Positions 1 to 7,793 of a DNA stretch of 64,000 bases are shown here, one piece after another. A program made the position numbers and the translations under genes. Under the pieces are notes generated by a model. It saw only the letters and a list, made by a program, of their open reading frames with translations, was not told the DNA's origin and made no database searches. The first letter of the stretch is position 1. Each line of letters opens with the position of its first letter. The DNA is from CAG-411 sp963643465 (lineage in GTDB: Bacteria > Bacillota > Clostridia > Lachnospirales > Lachnospiraceae): the NCBI GenBank assembly GCA_963643465.1, contig CAVIJT010000008.1, positions 1-64,000 of the forward strand. The letters run 5' to 3'.

Positions 1-278
1 ATGCTATGGAGGCAGTAGAGAATATGGAAGAAAAGCGAATTGATATTAATGTTTCCTATCAGAAGAAAAAATTGTTGATTGAAATACGGAATCCTTATGA
101 TCCAACAAAAGTAAAAAAACAAGGGGGTATGTTGGTGACAACAAAACATAACGATGATGAATTACATGGATATGGGTTAAAAAATGTAAAGAGGATTGTG
201 GATAAATATGATGGAATTTTGGAAATAAATTGCAAAGAAAAGGAGATTTCTGTAAATATATGTTTATTTTTGGGGTAG
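1..278 (+). CDS. agrC: AgrC-like sensor histidine kinase, 3' end only
   Basis: This is the C-terminal part of a gene that begins before the window; the frame is open to base 3. The visible residues are the end of a GHKL-type ATPase domain: an A-M-E-A stretch right at the edge fits the N-box (usually DNAxEA), and HGYGLKNVKRIVDKY fits the glycine-rich G2 region of AgrC/CitA-like kinases. The protein ends in a strand-rich tail typical of this fold. The next genes are an AgrD peptide and AgrB, so the kinase is very likely the receptor for that peptide. The internal ATG at base 6 is not a real start. Assignment to AgrC rests on fold plus context, because the sensory membrane domain lies outside the window. 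Confidence 0.82.
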   Translation, partial: AMEAVENMEEKRIDINVSYQKKKLLIEIRNPYDPTKVKKQGGMLVTTKHNDDELHGYGLKNVKRIVDKYDGILEINCKEKEISVNICLFLG

Positions 279-296
279 AAAAATAAAAAAAGTGGT

Positions 297-339
297 CGTT
301 CATAACAAAAAATGGACGTTCATAACAAATTTTTAAAAT
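297..339 (+). promoter_or_regulatory. Paired LytTR/AgrA-type sites and promoter of agrDB
   Basis: The 13-base word CGTTCATAACAAA occurs twice, starting at 297 and 317, a 20-bp period or about two helical turns. The core fits the LytTR-family consensus (A-C-G-T-T-N-A-T) known for AgrA and ComE sites, best in the second copy. A TAAAAT -10-like hexamer lies at 334-339, so the repeats sit at and upstream of the -35 position, as expected for an activator-dependent promoter. The spacing is slightly shorter than the 21-22 bp of S. aureus AgrA sites. The agrA-like regulator itself is not in the window. Confidence 0.6.
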
Positions 340-347
340 AAGCAAAA

Positions 348-392
348 AAAAGTGCTACACTTAGAGAGGTGTTTAGCACTTTTATTTTTTTT
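348..392 (+). terminator. Intrinsic terminator in the agrD leader
   Basis: A 10-bp perfect stem (AAAAGTGCTA at 348-357 with TAGCACTTTT at 374-383) is followed by a T-rich run to 392. The T-run touches the AGGAGG of agrD. It may end the upstream kinase transcript, or act as an attenuator on transcripts starting at the LytTR-type promoter just upstream. Confidence 0.7.
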
Positions 393-406
393 AGGAGGTA
401 TGCGTT

Positions 407-556
407 ATGAAAAACATTTTCAAGAAAGTTTCTGGAGTTGCGATTATGTTAGCAATGGCTTTTACAACCGTTGCAGTGAATTCAACTTGTTATCTTTTTA
501 TGTTCCAGCCGGAACTTCCAGAAGATGCAAAAAACTTAAAGAAACAGGAATTGTAA
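407..556 (+). CDS. agrD: AgrD cyclic (thio)lactone autoinducer precursor
   Basis: A 49-residue ORF with AGGAGG eight bases before its ATG. It has the three parts of an AgrD prepeptide: a basic amphipathic N-terminal helix (MKNIFKKVSGVAIMLAMAF), a core around the single cysteine (N-S-T-C-Y-L-F-M), and an acidic/proline tail (FQPELPEDAKNLKK) matching the clostridial AgrD recognition tail. By alignment with C. perfringens AgrD (CLWFT followed by HQPE..P), the ring would be Cys28 to Met32, i.e. a five-residue C-Y-L-F-M thiolactone with a short Ser-Thr tail; ring size is inferred. It lies between agrC and agrB. A frame-shifted ORF (352-573) overlaps it and is not real. Confidence 0.93.
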   Translation: MKNIFKKVSGVAIMLAMAFTTVAVNSTCYLFMFQPELPEDAKNLKKQEL

Positions 557-670
557 TCAGAAGCAGGAAATGAACTAGGAGAAGTAGGTAATAAACCCTA
601 TATTCCCTATAAAGCGATGCACTCCTCCTTATATGTAGGAATAGTGTGTAATCTTACTGAGAGGAGGAAA

Positions 671-1261
671 GTGCCGCTTTATGTATTTTTTGAGGTGAAG
701 GATTTGATTGAAAGATTAGTTGACCGTTATGTAACAAAGTTAAAGAAAAATGCTCTTATTTTAGAAAAGCAAGAGGAAATTATTAAATTTGGAATATGTG
801 AAATTATTTATTTTGTGCTAGAAATGTTTTTATTGCTAGGAATTGCAATTTTTATGAGGCAGTTTTTAGGGGGGATACTTATTTTACTTACGTTTATGCC
901 TGTAAGAATATATGCAGGAGGGGTTCATGAAGAAACAAGATTAAAGTGTATAGTTCGAACGAGTATATTGTATTTGGTATTGCTGTATTGTTTAAAATAT
1001 AACGTTATACCAGAATATATTCGGATTGTTGTAATGATTATTACGTCTGTTCTTTTGTGGAAATTTGCGCCAATACAAAGTCAAAATAATAAATTAGATG
1101 AAAAGCAGGTAATTATATATAGACGCAGAGCGATTATATTCTGGTGTATTGAATGTATTTTATTTATCGTTGGATTTCTTTGTCAACAGTATTATGTAGC
1201 CAACGCAATATCATTAGGAATGTGCATGTTGTTTTATGTATTACTATTTGCAGTAATATAA
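671..1261 (+). CDS. agrB: AgrB membrane peptidase that processes AgrD
   Basis: A roughly 196-residue polytopic membrane protein of AgrB length. The catalytic signature RIYAGGVHEETRLKC gives His86 and Cys93, seven apart as in the S. aureus His77/Cys84 pair. AgrB cleaves the C-terminal tail of AgrD and forms the thiolactone. The start chosen is GTG at 671, just after AGGAGG at 662-667 (short three-base spacing); the upstream ATG at 617 has no ribosome site and would add an 18-residue hydrophilic extension. It follows agrD by 114 bases in the same direction. Later hydrophobic segments (around residues 100-115, 125-140, 155-195) fit the usual membrane topology. Confidence 0.93.
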   Translation: MPLYVFFEVKDLIERLVDRYVTKLKKNALILEKQEEIIKFGICEIIYFVLEMFLLLGIAIFMRQFLGGILILLTFMPVRIYAGGVHEETRLKCIVRTSILYLVLLYCLKYNVIPEYIRIVVMIITSVLLWKFAPIQSQNNKLDEKQVIIYRRRAIIFWCIECILFIVGFLCQQYYVANAISLGMCMLFYVLLFAVI

Positions 1262-1320
1262 AAGTAAGTGGTTATTTGGAAAGTTTAAAACAAAAGAAAA
1301 TTAGAATGTGGAGGAAAAAA

Positions 1321-1902
1321 ATGATTCGCAGAACAATACATAGTGATATTTACGGGAAAATAGTATATAAGGAAGATTGTTGGAAGATAAAAGAAAAACT
1401 GGATTTAAAAATTAATGGAAAAGATCAAATTGTAAAAGGTGAAATTGATGTATTTAGTATGATTTATGAAGAGAAAAAATTAGGTTGGTTGGATGAAAAG
1501 CAGATTGCTTTTTATGAAGAAGCACCTTATTTAGTGAATGAAGAAAAAGCAAAGAAAATCGAAGAATTTCAAAAGGAAATATTTCAGAAGGTAATGGTGT
1601 TTTCTAAAGAAGAAATTTGCAGAAACATTGAGGAAGCTGCATTGCAAAAAAGAGAAGAACGATTGCAAGGACAAACTATAAAAAATTTTTCTAGGATTGT
1701 AGGAAAGGAAAAAGCGTATAATTGCTTTGCTGCAAAAACAAGGGAAGAAAAATTGGCATCTATTATATTGAAAAAAATGCGAGTTATGCAAGATTCCATT
1801 GAAATTACATGTAATTGCGATTGGTTTAAACCATCTGGGGGATTTGTCATTTATGGAGACGGAAGTGTAGAAATGAAGTTTATAGATACTATGAGAATTT
1901 AA
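1321..1902 (+). CDS. Unknown 193-residue protein downstream of agrB
   Basis: An ORF with GGAGG seven bases before ATG 1321; the frame opens further upstream but has no other ribosome site. No family recognised. The protein is charged, with a helical middle rich in Lys and Glu (about residues 75-150) and a C-terminal part (C-N-C-D-W-F-K-P-S-G-G-F-V-I-Y-G-D-G) that looks like a strand-turn-strand unit. There is no signal peptide or membrane segment. It is co-directional with agrDB with a 59-base gap, so it may be an agr-linked cytoplasmic cargo gene. The shape is reminiscent of small immunity-type proteins, but that is only an impression. Confidence 0.75.
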   Translation: MIRRTIHSDIYGKIVYKEDCWKIKEKLDLKINGKDQIVKGEIDVFSMIYEEKKLGWLDEKQIAFYEEAPYLVNEEKAKKIEEFQKEIFQKVMVFSKEEICRNIEEAALQKREERLQGQTIKNFSRIVGKEKAYNCFAAKTREEKLASIILKKMRVMQDSIEITCNCDWFKPSGGFVIYGDGSVEMKFIDTMRI

Positions 1903-1929
1903 TAGAAATAAAATTTTATGAGATTGTAG

Positions 1930-2223
1930 TTAGAGAATGGTATTTGCGGAAATCTAATATTGCTGTGTCCTTTAGGAGTGTATATTCCTGTTGCTTATGA
2001 AAAATTTGCTAATTTTAAAACATTTTTGGTTTTAATTATAGGTACAGCAGTATCTATAGAAGTTTTGCAATTTTTAGTAAACACAATAATTACTATTCAA
2101 TATCGAAGTGTTGATGTTGATGACATTATTCTGAATGTAGTAGGTGGATGTGTGGGATATATGCTTCATTACATGGTAAAACCATTTTATAAATATGCAG
2201 TTTCAGATGAAATAAGAGCATAG
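1930..2223 (+). pseudogene. VanZ-family membrane protein remnant
   Basis: The frame reads GNLILLCPLGVYIP, then hydrophobic segments with S-I-E-V-L-Q-F and DVDDIILNVVGGCVGY. These are VanZ signatures (N-x-x-L-x-P-x-G; E-x-x-Q; D-x-x-D-x-x-x-N-x-x-G). The usual N-terminal membrane helix and start are missing: the only upstream ATG (1918) in frame is followed by a TAG at 1927, and no ribosome site precedes any alternative start. It is therefore probably a 5'-truncated remnant. If a TTG at 1960 were used, a 87-residue half-protein would result. Confidence 0.6.
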
Positions 2224-2267
2224 GTGTAAAGAGTCCCATTAAAAAGGAAATATAAGAAAATATCGTG

Positions 2268-2303
2268 AAAGAAGTCCTTCACTTTTTGGTGAAGGACTTC
2301 TTT
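2268..2303 (+). terminator. Intrinsic terminator after the agr region
   Basis: A perfect 15-bp inverted repeat around a six-base loop (AAAGAAGTCCTTCAC, 2268-2282, with its complement 2289-2303). It closes the agr-VanZ block. Confidence 0.8.
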
Positions 2304-2608
2304 GTGAATAAATATATAAGTATGTTTATATAAACCATTTTTTTGTGGATAAAAGAAAATATATAAACCATTTATGTGGAAATCAAAGAGCATTTACACA
2401 TAATATGCAAAATACGAAACTTAGTATAGCATAGGAAAAAAGAACTTGCAAGGAGTATGTAACATTATTGTAGTTGAAAAAGAAAGGAATTGGTATATGG
2501 TTGCTGATTGAGAGAGCTGGAAAAGAAATCATATATGTTTGGAATAATTAGGAATGAAAAGATGTGAGTATAGACCATAAAAAAACGGGTACATTAATAA
2601 TAGAAAAA
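2304..2608. other. Gene-free AT-rich stretch
   Basis: No ORF with a ribosome site and no convincing hairpin was found here between the terminator and the left inverted site. Confidence 0.6.
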
Positions 2609-2649
2609 ACAAAAAATGTAACATTTCTTTACAAAATGTTACTTTTTTT
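2609..2649 (+). repeat. Left inverted site flanking the tyrosine recombinase
   Basis: This 41-base element matches the reverse complement of 3440-3480 at 38 of 41 positions. Each copy is itself an imperfect palindrome: two arms (core GTAACATTT / AAATGTTAC here) around an asymmetric centre containing CTTTACA. That is the layout of a tyrosine-recombinase crossover site. Two of the three differences are a paired T-A to G-C change within the arms, so arm symmetry is kept. The T-run at the right end would also let it act as a terminator. Confidence 0.75.
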
Positions 2650-2695
2650 GTTTACACAGTATATATCGAATCAAATTTGAAAAACTTAACCCCTT

Positions 2696-3274
2696 TTATA
2701 AATTAATTTTCATAAATAATTGATCTTTGTCTTCTTGATCAATACAAAGGTATCGTTTGGTGATTTCATAAGAGGAATGATTAAAAATGCTCATAAGCAA
2801 TGCAGGCTCGGCACCTTCTTTCCAGGCTTGATATCCAAAGGTTTTTCGAAGAGAGTGGCAACTAATATGCCCTGGAATAGCTAAGTCATGAACAGCTTGT
2901 TGAATGATGCGGTATGCTTGAATTCGAGTTAGTGGTTCATAAGGACTTTTTTGACTGAAAAATAAATACGGAGATTTTTTGTGTGGATTCATATGTTTTC
3001 GATAAAGGTCTAAAGCGGTACAAATAGAATGATTTAAGGGTATCATACTTTCTTTTTGTGTTTTTTGCTCTATAACAGAGATGTGTTCCTGATATCGTTT
3101 GTTTGTGTCATCACGAACATCTTTCCACATCAAACAAAGCAAATCGCTGATGCGAAGTGCAGTATTTAGCCCCATAGTGACAAGTGCATAATTTCGATAT
3201 TCTTCCTTTTCATAGAAATAATTTTTCAAACTTTCGATATCTGCTTTGCGTTTTAAAGGCTGACTGGTACTCAT
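2696..3274 (-). CDS. FimB-sized tyrosine recombinase
   Basis: A 192-residue protein containing essentially only the catalytic domain of the phage-integrase/XerC-XerD family, the size class of FimB/FimE-type inversion recombinases. Catalytic residues are visible: Arg41 (T-A-L-R-I-S-D-L), a Lys in the beta-hairpin near 71-74, His140 and Arg143 (H-S-L-R-K-T-F-G), His166 (F-N-H-S-S) and the nucleophile Tyr175 (K-R-Y-L). ATG at 3274 is preferred because AAGGA lies six bases before it; the ATG at 3280 abuts that site. The gene is bracketed by inverted 41-bp sites (2609-2649, 3440-3480) and is transcribed away from csrA. It probably acts on those sites, but this is inference. Confidence 0.92.
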   Translation of the reverse strand: MSTSQPLKRKADIESLKNYFYEKEEYRNYALVTMGLNTALRISDLLCLMWKDVRDDTNKRYQEHISVIEQKTQKESMIPLNHSICTALDLYRKHMNPHKKSPYLFFSQKSPYEPLTRIQAYRIIQQAVHDLAIPGHISCHSLRKTFGYQAWKEGAEPALLMSIFNHSSYEITKRYLCIDQEDKDQLFMKINL

Positions 3275-3439
3275 ATACATTCCTTCTTTCTTTTTTGGTT
3301 CCCACAAGCAACAAGGGAAGTGGAAAAGCGAATCGTTACATCCAACCATACTATGAGAATACATTGGTGTGAAGAGGTAACGAGGAAAAATTAAAAATTT
3401 TTTTTCGTTTGTGGGTTTAATAGGTGATTGTAGCCATGG

Positions 3440-3480
3440 AAAAAATGTAACAGTTTGTAAAGAACTGTTACATTTTTTGT
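3440..3480 (-). repeat. Right inverted site flanking the tyrosine recombinase
   Basis: Inverted partner of 2609-2649. Here the arms are perfect over 16 bp (AAAAAATGTAACAGTT on each side) with a seven-base asymmetric spacer, CTTTACA when read on the minus strand. It lies 93 bases before csrA and beyond the 5' end of the recombinase gene, so the pair encloses the whole recombinase and its promoter region (about 870 bp). Confidence 0.75.
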
Positions 3481-3535
3481 TGCAAAAGCCCGGCAAGCAA
3501 ATCGAGTAGGAGTTAGCCTACTCCATTGGGATATT
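3481..3535 (+). repeat. Remnant copy of the interspersed structured repeat
   Basis: GCAAAAGCCCGGCAAGC joined to AATCGAGTAGGAGTTAGCC matches the two ends of the fuller copy at 17268-17386 with the middle deleted. The second half forms a hairpin (GAGTAGG with CCTACTC). It begins right next to the right recombinase site. Confidence 0.6.
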
Positions 3536-3572
3536 TACTTGGAGTAATGAAAAAACAGGGAGGTTGAGGACT

Positions 3573-3866
3573 ATGTTGAAATTGACAATCAAACAGGGGG
3601 AATATATTTGCATCGGGGATGAAATTCGCGTGATTTTTTCAGGCGGTTCTGCAAATAACATGCACGTTTTAGTGGATGCTCCTAGAGAGTATAACATTGT
3701 CAGAAATAAGGTTCTTGAAAAATCTTTGCCAGAGAAAGAAAAAAGTAAAATTCCAACCTACTACAGAGAGGATGGGTTATCTGATGAGGCAAAGGAGCAA
3801 ATTCGAAAGATTATTGCAAAAGAGAAGCGAAAGAAAAATAAGGTAATAACCAACGAACTAACCTAG
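3573..3866 (+). CDS. csrA: CsrA-family RNA-binding regulator with long tail
   Basis: A 97-residue protein. The first 50 residues match CsrA: MLKLTIKQGEYICIGDEIRV, then a strand ending in D-A-P-R-E-Y-N-I-V-R-N, the conserved DAPRE motif that follows the RNA-binding strand. CsrA dimers bind GGA-containing leaders and block translation, classically of flagellin mRNA in Bacillus. CsrA is usually 60-75 residues; here a Lys/Glu-rich helical tail of about 35 residues is added. ATG 3573 is preferred over an in-frame TTG at 3564 because it matches the family N-terminus. Flagellin follows 106 bases later; fliW is not in the window. Confidence 0.93.
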   Translation: MLKLTIKQGEYICIGDEIRVIFSGGSANNMHVLVDAPREYNIVRNKVLEKSLPEKEKSKIPTYYREDGLSDEAKEQIRKIIAKEKRKKNKVITNELT

Positions 3867-3921
3867 GGGTTCGGGGGGATATTATAAATGGCAAATATGC
3901 CGGTAACAAATAAGCACCCAA

Positions 3922-3965
3922 ACGGATGTGGGGAAGGCCTGCAAGACAGGCGTAATAAAAGGAGG
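3922..3965 (+). promoter_or_regulatory. Candidate CsrA-binding sites in the flagellin leader
   Basis: ACGGATGT at 3922-3929 closely fits the CsrA/RsmA consensus ACARGGAUGU. A second GGA lies in the flagellin ribosome site AAAGGAGG (3958-3965). A small hairpin (GCCTG-CAAGA-CAGGC, 3937-3951) sits between them. Two GGA sites, one over the ribosome site, is the arrangement known for B. subtilis hag. Confidence 0.55.
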
Positions 3966-3972
3966 AATTATT

Positions 3973-5277
3973 ATGGGTTTAACAGTACAACACAACATGA
4001 CAGCGATGAACGCGAACAGACAATTAGGAATTTCAAACAGTAACTTAGCAAAATCTACAGAGAAATTATCTTCTGGTTATAAGATTAACCGTGCAGGAGA
4101 TAACGCAGCCGGACTTGCAATTTCTGAAAAGATGAGAGGACAGATTAGAGGTCTTGATCAGGCATCATCAAACGCTGAAGATGGTATCTCTTTAATCCAG
4201 ACTGCTGAAGGTAACTTACAGGAGTCACAGAACATCATTCAGAGAATGAGAGAATTAGCAGTACAGGCTGCATCTGATACAAACACAGATGATGATAGAA
4301 CACAAATCCAGCAGGAAATTCAGCAGTTGACAGAAGAAGTTGACCGTATTGCAAATACTACAGAGTTCAACACAAAGAAATTATTAGACGGTTCTTGTGC
4401 TGGATCTTCTTCTTACAAAGAAGGACTTGCAAGTGTAGAAGGAACATTTGCAAATGGTGTAGTTACAGCAAAACAGGTAGAAACATCTACTTCTGTTGTA
4501 GCAAAAGATGATGTGATTCGTATTGAGTTTACAAAGGATGGTAATATCTCAACTGGTATTACTATTTCAAAAACATCATCAGGTGCAGTTGCAACTTCTT
4601 TACATGGTACAAATGTAAAAATTTCTGGAGTTTCTACAGGAACAGCAACAGTTACTATTTCTGCAGCAGCATTTAGTAGTGCTGATGCAGCAAAAGCAGC
4701 AGAAACATATACAGCAGCAACAACTGATTTAGTATTTAAGATTTCTGGTTCTGCAAACATTAAAGCTGGAGATGTTATCACAATCAATCTTCAGAAATGT
4801 GATTTGAATAAACCAAAGAACACAGGAGAAGAAGCATTAAGACTTCAGATTGGTGCAAATGGTGGACAGGAAGTTCAGATCCAGATTAAGAGTATGAAGG
4901 CAAGAGATCTTGGAATTACTCAGACTTCTACAACATTAGTTAATGGAGAAACAAAAGATGCAAGTCTTGGTTCAGCTCTTGATGTAACTTCACAGGCATC
5001 TGCATCTCTTGCAATCGAAGCATACGATAATGCGTTACAGCAGGTATCTACAGAGAGAGCTAAGATGGGTGCTATGCAGAACAGATTAGAGCATACAATC
5101 AACAACTTGGATACATCTGCAGAGAACTTACAGTCTGCTGAATCAAGCATTCGTGATACTGATATGGCAACAGAGATGACCCAGTATTCAAAGAACAACA
5201 TCTTAATGCAGGCTGGTCAGTCAATGCTTGCACAGGCAAATCAGTCAAATCAGGGTGTATTAAGCTTATTACAATAA
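3973..5277 (+). CDS. hag: Flagellin
   Basis: A 434-residue flagellin. The N-terminal D0/D1 region (MGLTVQHNMTAMNANRQLGI, then S-S-G-Y-K-I-N-R-A-G-D-N-A-A-G-L-A-I-S-E-K-M-R) and the C-terminal D1/D0 region (E-N-L-Q-S-A-E-S-S-I-R-D-T-D-M-A ... L-A-Q-A-N-Q-S-N-Q-G-V-L-S-L-L-Q) are highly conserved. The middle (about residues 135-325) is variable, Thr/Ser/Ala-rich and surface-exposed. There is no signal peptide, as expected for export through the flagellar system. ATG 3973 follows GGAGG; a longer in-frame start at 3928 is not plausible. csrA lies upstream. No clear SigD (sigma-28) promoter was seen in the 106-base gap. Confidence 0.97.
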   Translation: MGLTVQHNMTAMNANRQLGISNSNLAKSTEKLSSGYKINRAGDNAAGLAISEKMRGQIRGLDQASSNAEDGISLIQTAEGNLQESQNIIQRMRELAVQAASDTNTDDDRTQIQQEIQQLTEEVDRIANTTEFNTKKLLDGSCAGSSSYKEGLASVEGTFANGVVTAKQVETSTSVVAKDDVIRIEFTKDGNISTGITISKTSSGAVATSLHGTNVKISGVSTGTATVTISAAAFSSADAAKAAETYTAATTDLVFKISGSANIKAGDVITINLQKCDLNKPKNTGEEALRLQIGANGGQEVQIQIKSMKARDLGITQTSTTLVNGETKDASLGSALDVTSQASASLAIEAYDNALQQVSTERAKMGAMQNRLEHTINNLDTSAENLQSAESSIRDTDMATEMTQYSKNNILMQAGQSMLAQANQSNQGVLSLLQ

Positions 5278-5325
5278 TAGTAGATAGAGCAATAAGTAAA
5301 AGTTATTGTTTGGTATATTTTATGC

Positions 5326-5360
5326 AAGCTACCTTATCGTTTTTTAGCGATAGGTAGCTT
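5326..5360 (+). terminator. Flagellin terminator
   Basis: Stem AAGCTACC-T-TATCG with CGATAGGTAGCTT (one bulged T) and a T-run, 49 bases after the flagellin stop. Confidence 0.8.
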
Positions 5361-5386
5361 TTGCCATATGGAACGGAGGGATTTTT

Positions 5387-7579
5387 ATGGGTTCTATTAT
5401 AAAAAAACAAATCAACCGTTTTCTTGCCTTAATTACTGTTATTTGTCTTGTTTTCAATGTATTGCCTCAAAATAGCATAACAGTCATTGCCATGTCTCAG
5501 ACAGATTCCAAACAGACTTCACAGGTGACTTCCAATGTAACAGTAGAGAAAGATGAAGTCATGAATGAGGAAAGCATATCCGTGGATATCGAATTGACAG
5601 GTATTCCGGTAGAAAATGTGGTTATTCCTAATGATGTAGTTCTTGTGTTGGATTGTTCTGGCAGTATGAGTAGCGAGAATCGTTTCGACGCAATGCAACA
5701 GTCAGCCAATGAATTTGTGGATATGATTGATTTCTCTGTACATAGAGTTGGAATTGTAGCTTATGATACTAGGGTATATACTTGTAATTTTAGTACAGAT
5801 GCAGATGTGTTACATACTTTTATCAATGCACAGTCTGCAGGAGCAAGCACTGCTACAGACCTTGCTATTAATGCGGCAGTTAGTATGTTGTCTAAGAAAA
5901 GAAGTACAGCAAAGTCTACTGTTATTCTTCTTTCAGATGGCTATCCTGACGATATGGAAAAAACGCTTGCCGCGGCAGAAAAAGCAAAGAAAAATAACGA
6001 TTTGACTATTTTTACAGTGGCACTTTTAAGTGCCGATGCCGATCCAGATACCAGCTCGACTAATAAAACTATGATGCAGTTGGCAGCATCTAGCGCCCAT
6101 CATTTTTATGTATTAGGTTCACAAGGATTGTTGCCTATTTATCAGGAAATTGTGCAGATGATTGGAATTGCCAATGCGCAAAAGGTGGTAGTTACTCAAA
6201 CCCTGTCCAGTCAGTTTACCTTTGTGGAGGGTTCCGCTAATTCCAATATTCCAGAGCCGATTATTTCTGGGAATACCATTAAATGGTCTATGGCAGAGTT
6301 GAGAGAGGAAACCTTACATTTAAGTTATAGTTTTAAGGCAAAAGAAGGAATCAAATCTGGTACATATCCTTATATTTCCTCTGGAGGTATTACATATAAA
6401 ACCGTGGACGGTACTTCGGAAAAAATTTCATTTGATAAATTGTCAATTACTGTAAAGCATAGTCCTGTTGTTATAGAAACCATAAATGGCAAAAAGAAAA
6501 CGGAAGATATTGATTTTGGGATTGCAGGTGATGAACAGGTTGTTATCCAAGGAGAAAACTTTCATGAAAAAGCAGTAGTAAAAGTGGGAAATACCACCAT
6601 TTCTACTTCCAAGCGCACGATAGTAGATAATAATACTATTATATTCACCATGCCATCTCACAGCCAAGGGACAGATTGGATTACAGTGATAAATCCAAGT
6701 GGAGAAACGGATTCTTGTTCAGTAAATTTCAAAATGGATCCTATTGTGTCTAAGGTTTCACCTGTATCTGGTCCATATGAAGGCGGCAAACAGGTAAAAA
6801 TAAGCTGCAAATATGTAATGTCTGGTGCAAGTATTACTTTTGATGGAGTACCTGCTGTTGTGCAGTCCGTGAAAAGTTCCTATGTGCTTGTAAAAACACC
6901 ATGTATCAACAAAGAAGGTCTGGTGGATATTGTGATTACAAATCCTGATGGCACTGGGGCATCTATTGTAGATGCTTATACTTATGAACCGAAAATTGTA
7001 CCACCAGCTCCAGAGATTACAAATATCAACAAAACAGAAGGTTTGTCAGAAGAAAAAGTGCAGATAAAAATATCTGGAAAGAATTTTCGGGATGGAGCAG
7101 ACTTTGGTGTGAGAATGACAGCTACTGGTGGAAACGAAGTTGTTTGTGATATTTGTTCTGTAAAAAATACTTATGTGTTGTGTTATGTTCCAGCAGGAAC
7201 CCTTCCAGGAATGTATTACATAACAGTAACAAATGGTGATGGGACAAAGTGTACGTATACAGATAAAACGTATACCTGTAAGGAAAAAGAACCGGAACCA
7301 GCACCAGAAATTACAAATATCAATAAAACAGAAGGAGCATATGGAGTAAGAGTACAGGTGAAAATAAATGGAAGTAATTTTCGAAATGGAACAAATTTTA
7401 GTGTGACAATGACAGATACCAGTGGAAATAAAATTCTTTGTGATACTTGTTCTGTAAAAAATGCTTATGTGCTATGTTATGTTCCAATAGGCACACCTAG
7501 AGGTACATACACGATAACGGTTACGAACGACGATGGAACAACATGTACGTATACAGATAAGACCTATACGGTAAAGTAA
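5387..7579 (+). CDS. Secreted VWA and IPT/TIG-domain surface protein
   Basis: A 730-residue exported protein. Residues 1-35 form a Sec signal peptide (basic start, hydrophobic core, A-M-S region). A von Willebrand factor A domain spans about 82-270 with the MIDAS motif D-C-S-G-S (within VVLVLDCSGSMSS), implying metal-dependent ligand binding. Four immunoglobulin-like IPT/TIG domains follow from about 355 to the end; the last two begin with the near-identical PEITNINKTEG, so they arose by recent duplication. There is no LPxTG or membrane anchor, so it is released or bound non-covalently. GGAGGG precedes ATG. It lies just downstream of flagellin behind a terminator. Confidence 0.88.
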   Translation: MGSIIKKQINRFLALITVICLVFNVLPQNSITVIAMSQTDSKQTSQVTSNVTVEKDEVMNEESISVDIELTGIPVENVVIPNDVVLVLDCSGSMSSENRFDAMQQSANEFVDMIDFSVHRVGIVAYDTRVYTCNFSTDADVLHTFINAQSAGASTATDLAINAAVSMLSKKRSTAKSTVILLSDGYPDDMEKTLAAAEKAKKNNDLTIFTVALLSADADPDTSSTNKTMMQLAASSAHHFYVLGSQGLLPIYQEIVQMIGIANAQKVVVTQTLSSQFTFVEGSANSNIPEPIISGNTIKWSMAELREETLHLSYSFKAKEGIKSGTYPYISSGGITYKTVDGTSEKISFDKLSITVKHSPVVIETINGKKKTEDIDFGIAGDEQVVIQGENFHEKAVVKVGNTTISTSKRTIVDNNTIIFTMPSHSQGTDWITVINPSGETDSCSVNFKMDPIVSKVSPVSGPYEGGKQVKISCKYVMSGASITFDGVPAVVQSVKSSYVLVKTPCINKEGLVDIVITNPDGTGASIVDAYTYEPKIVPPAPEITNINKTEGLSEEKVQIKISGKNFRDGADFGVRMTATGGNEVVCDICSVKNTYVLCYVPAGTLPGMYYITVTNGDGTKCTYTDKTYTCKEKEPEPAPEITNINKTEGAYGVRVQVKINGSNFRNGTNFSVTMTDTSGNKILCDTCSVKNAYVLCYVPIGTPRGTYTITVTNDDGTTCTYTDKTYTVK

Positions 7580-7599
7580 TTTAAAAATATCTTTCAAGT

Positions 7600-7638
7600 A
7601 AAAGTGGAGTCATACTATTTGAGTGTGGCTTCGCTTTT
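7600..7638 (+). terminator. Terminator after the VWA/TIG gene
   Basis: A 17-bp stem with four G-T pairs (AAAAGTGGAGTCATACT with AGTGTGGCTTCGCTTTT) around ATTTG. Confidence 0.6.
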
Positions 7639-7793
7639 GCTTTATAAAAGACAAAGGAAAAGTAGTGATGGGGATACAAAATATTTGTTAATAGTGGATA
7701 AAAAAGAAAATAATTTTCAAAAATTATTAGTAAAAAAAACTGAAAGATAAGGATTGTTAAAAAAATTGTAATACAATGGTAATATCACTGGTG

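Noticed and set aside
3866..3972. Sigma-28 (SigD) promoter for flagellin
   Set aside because: A GCCGGTAA-like word is present but no TAAA lies at the required 15-base distance.
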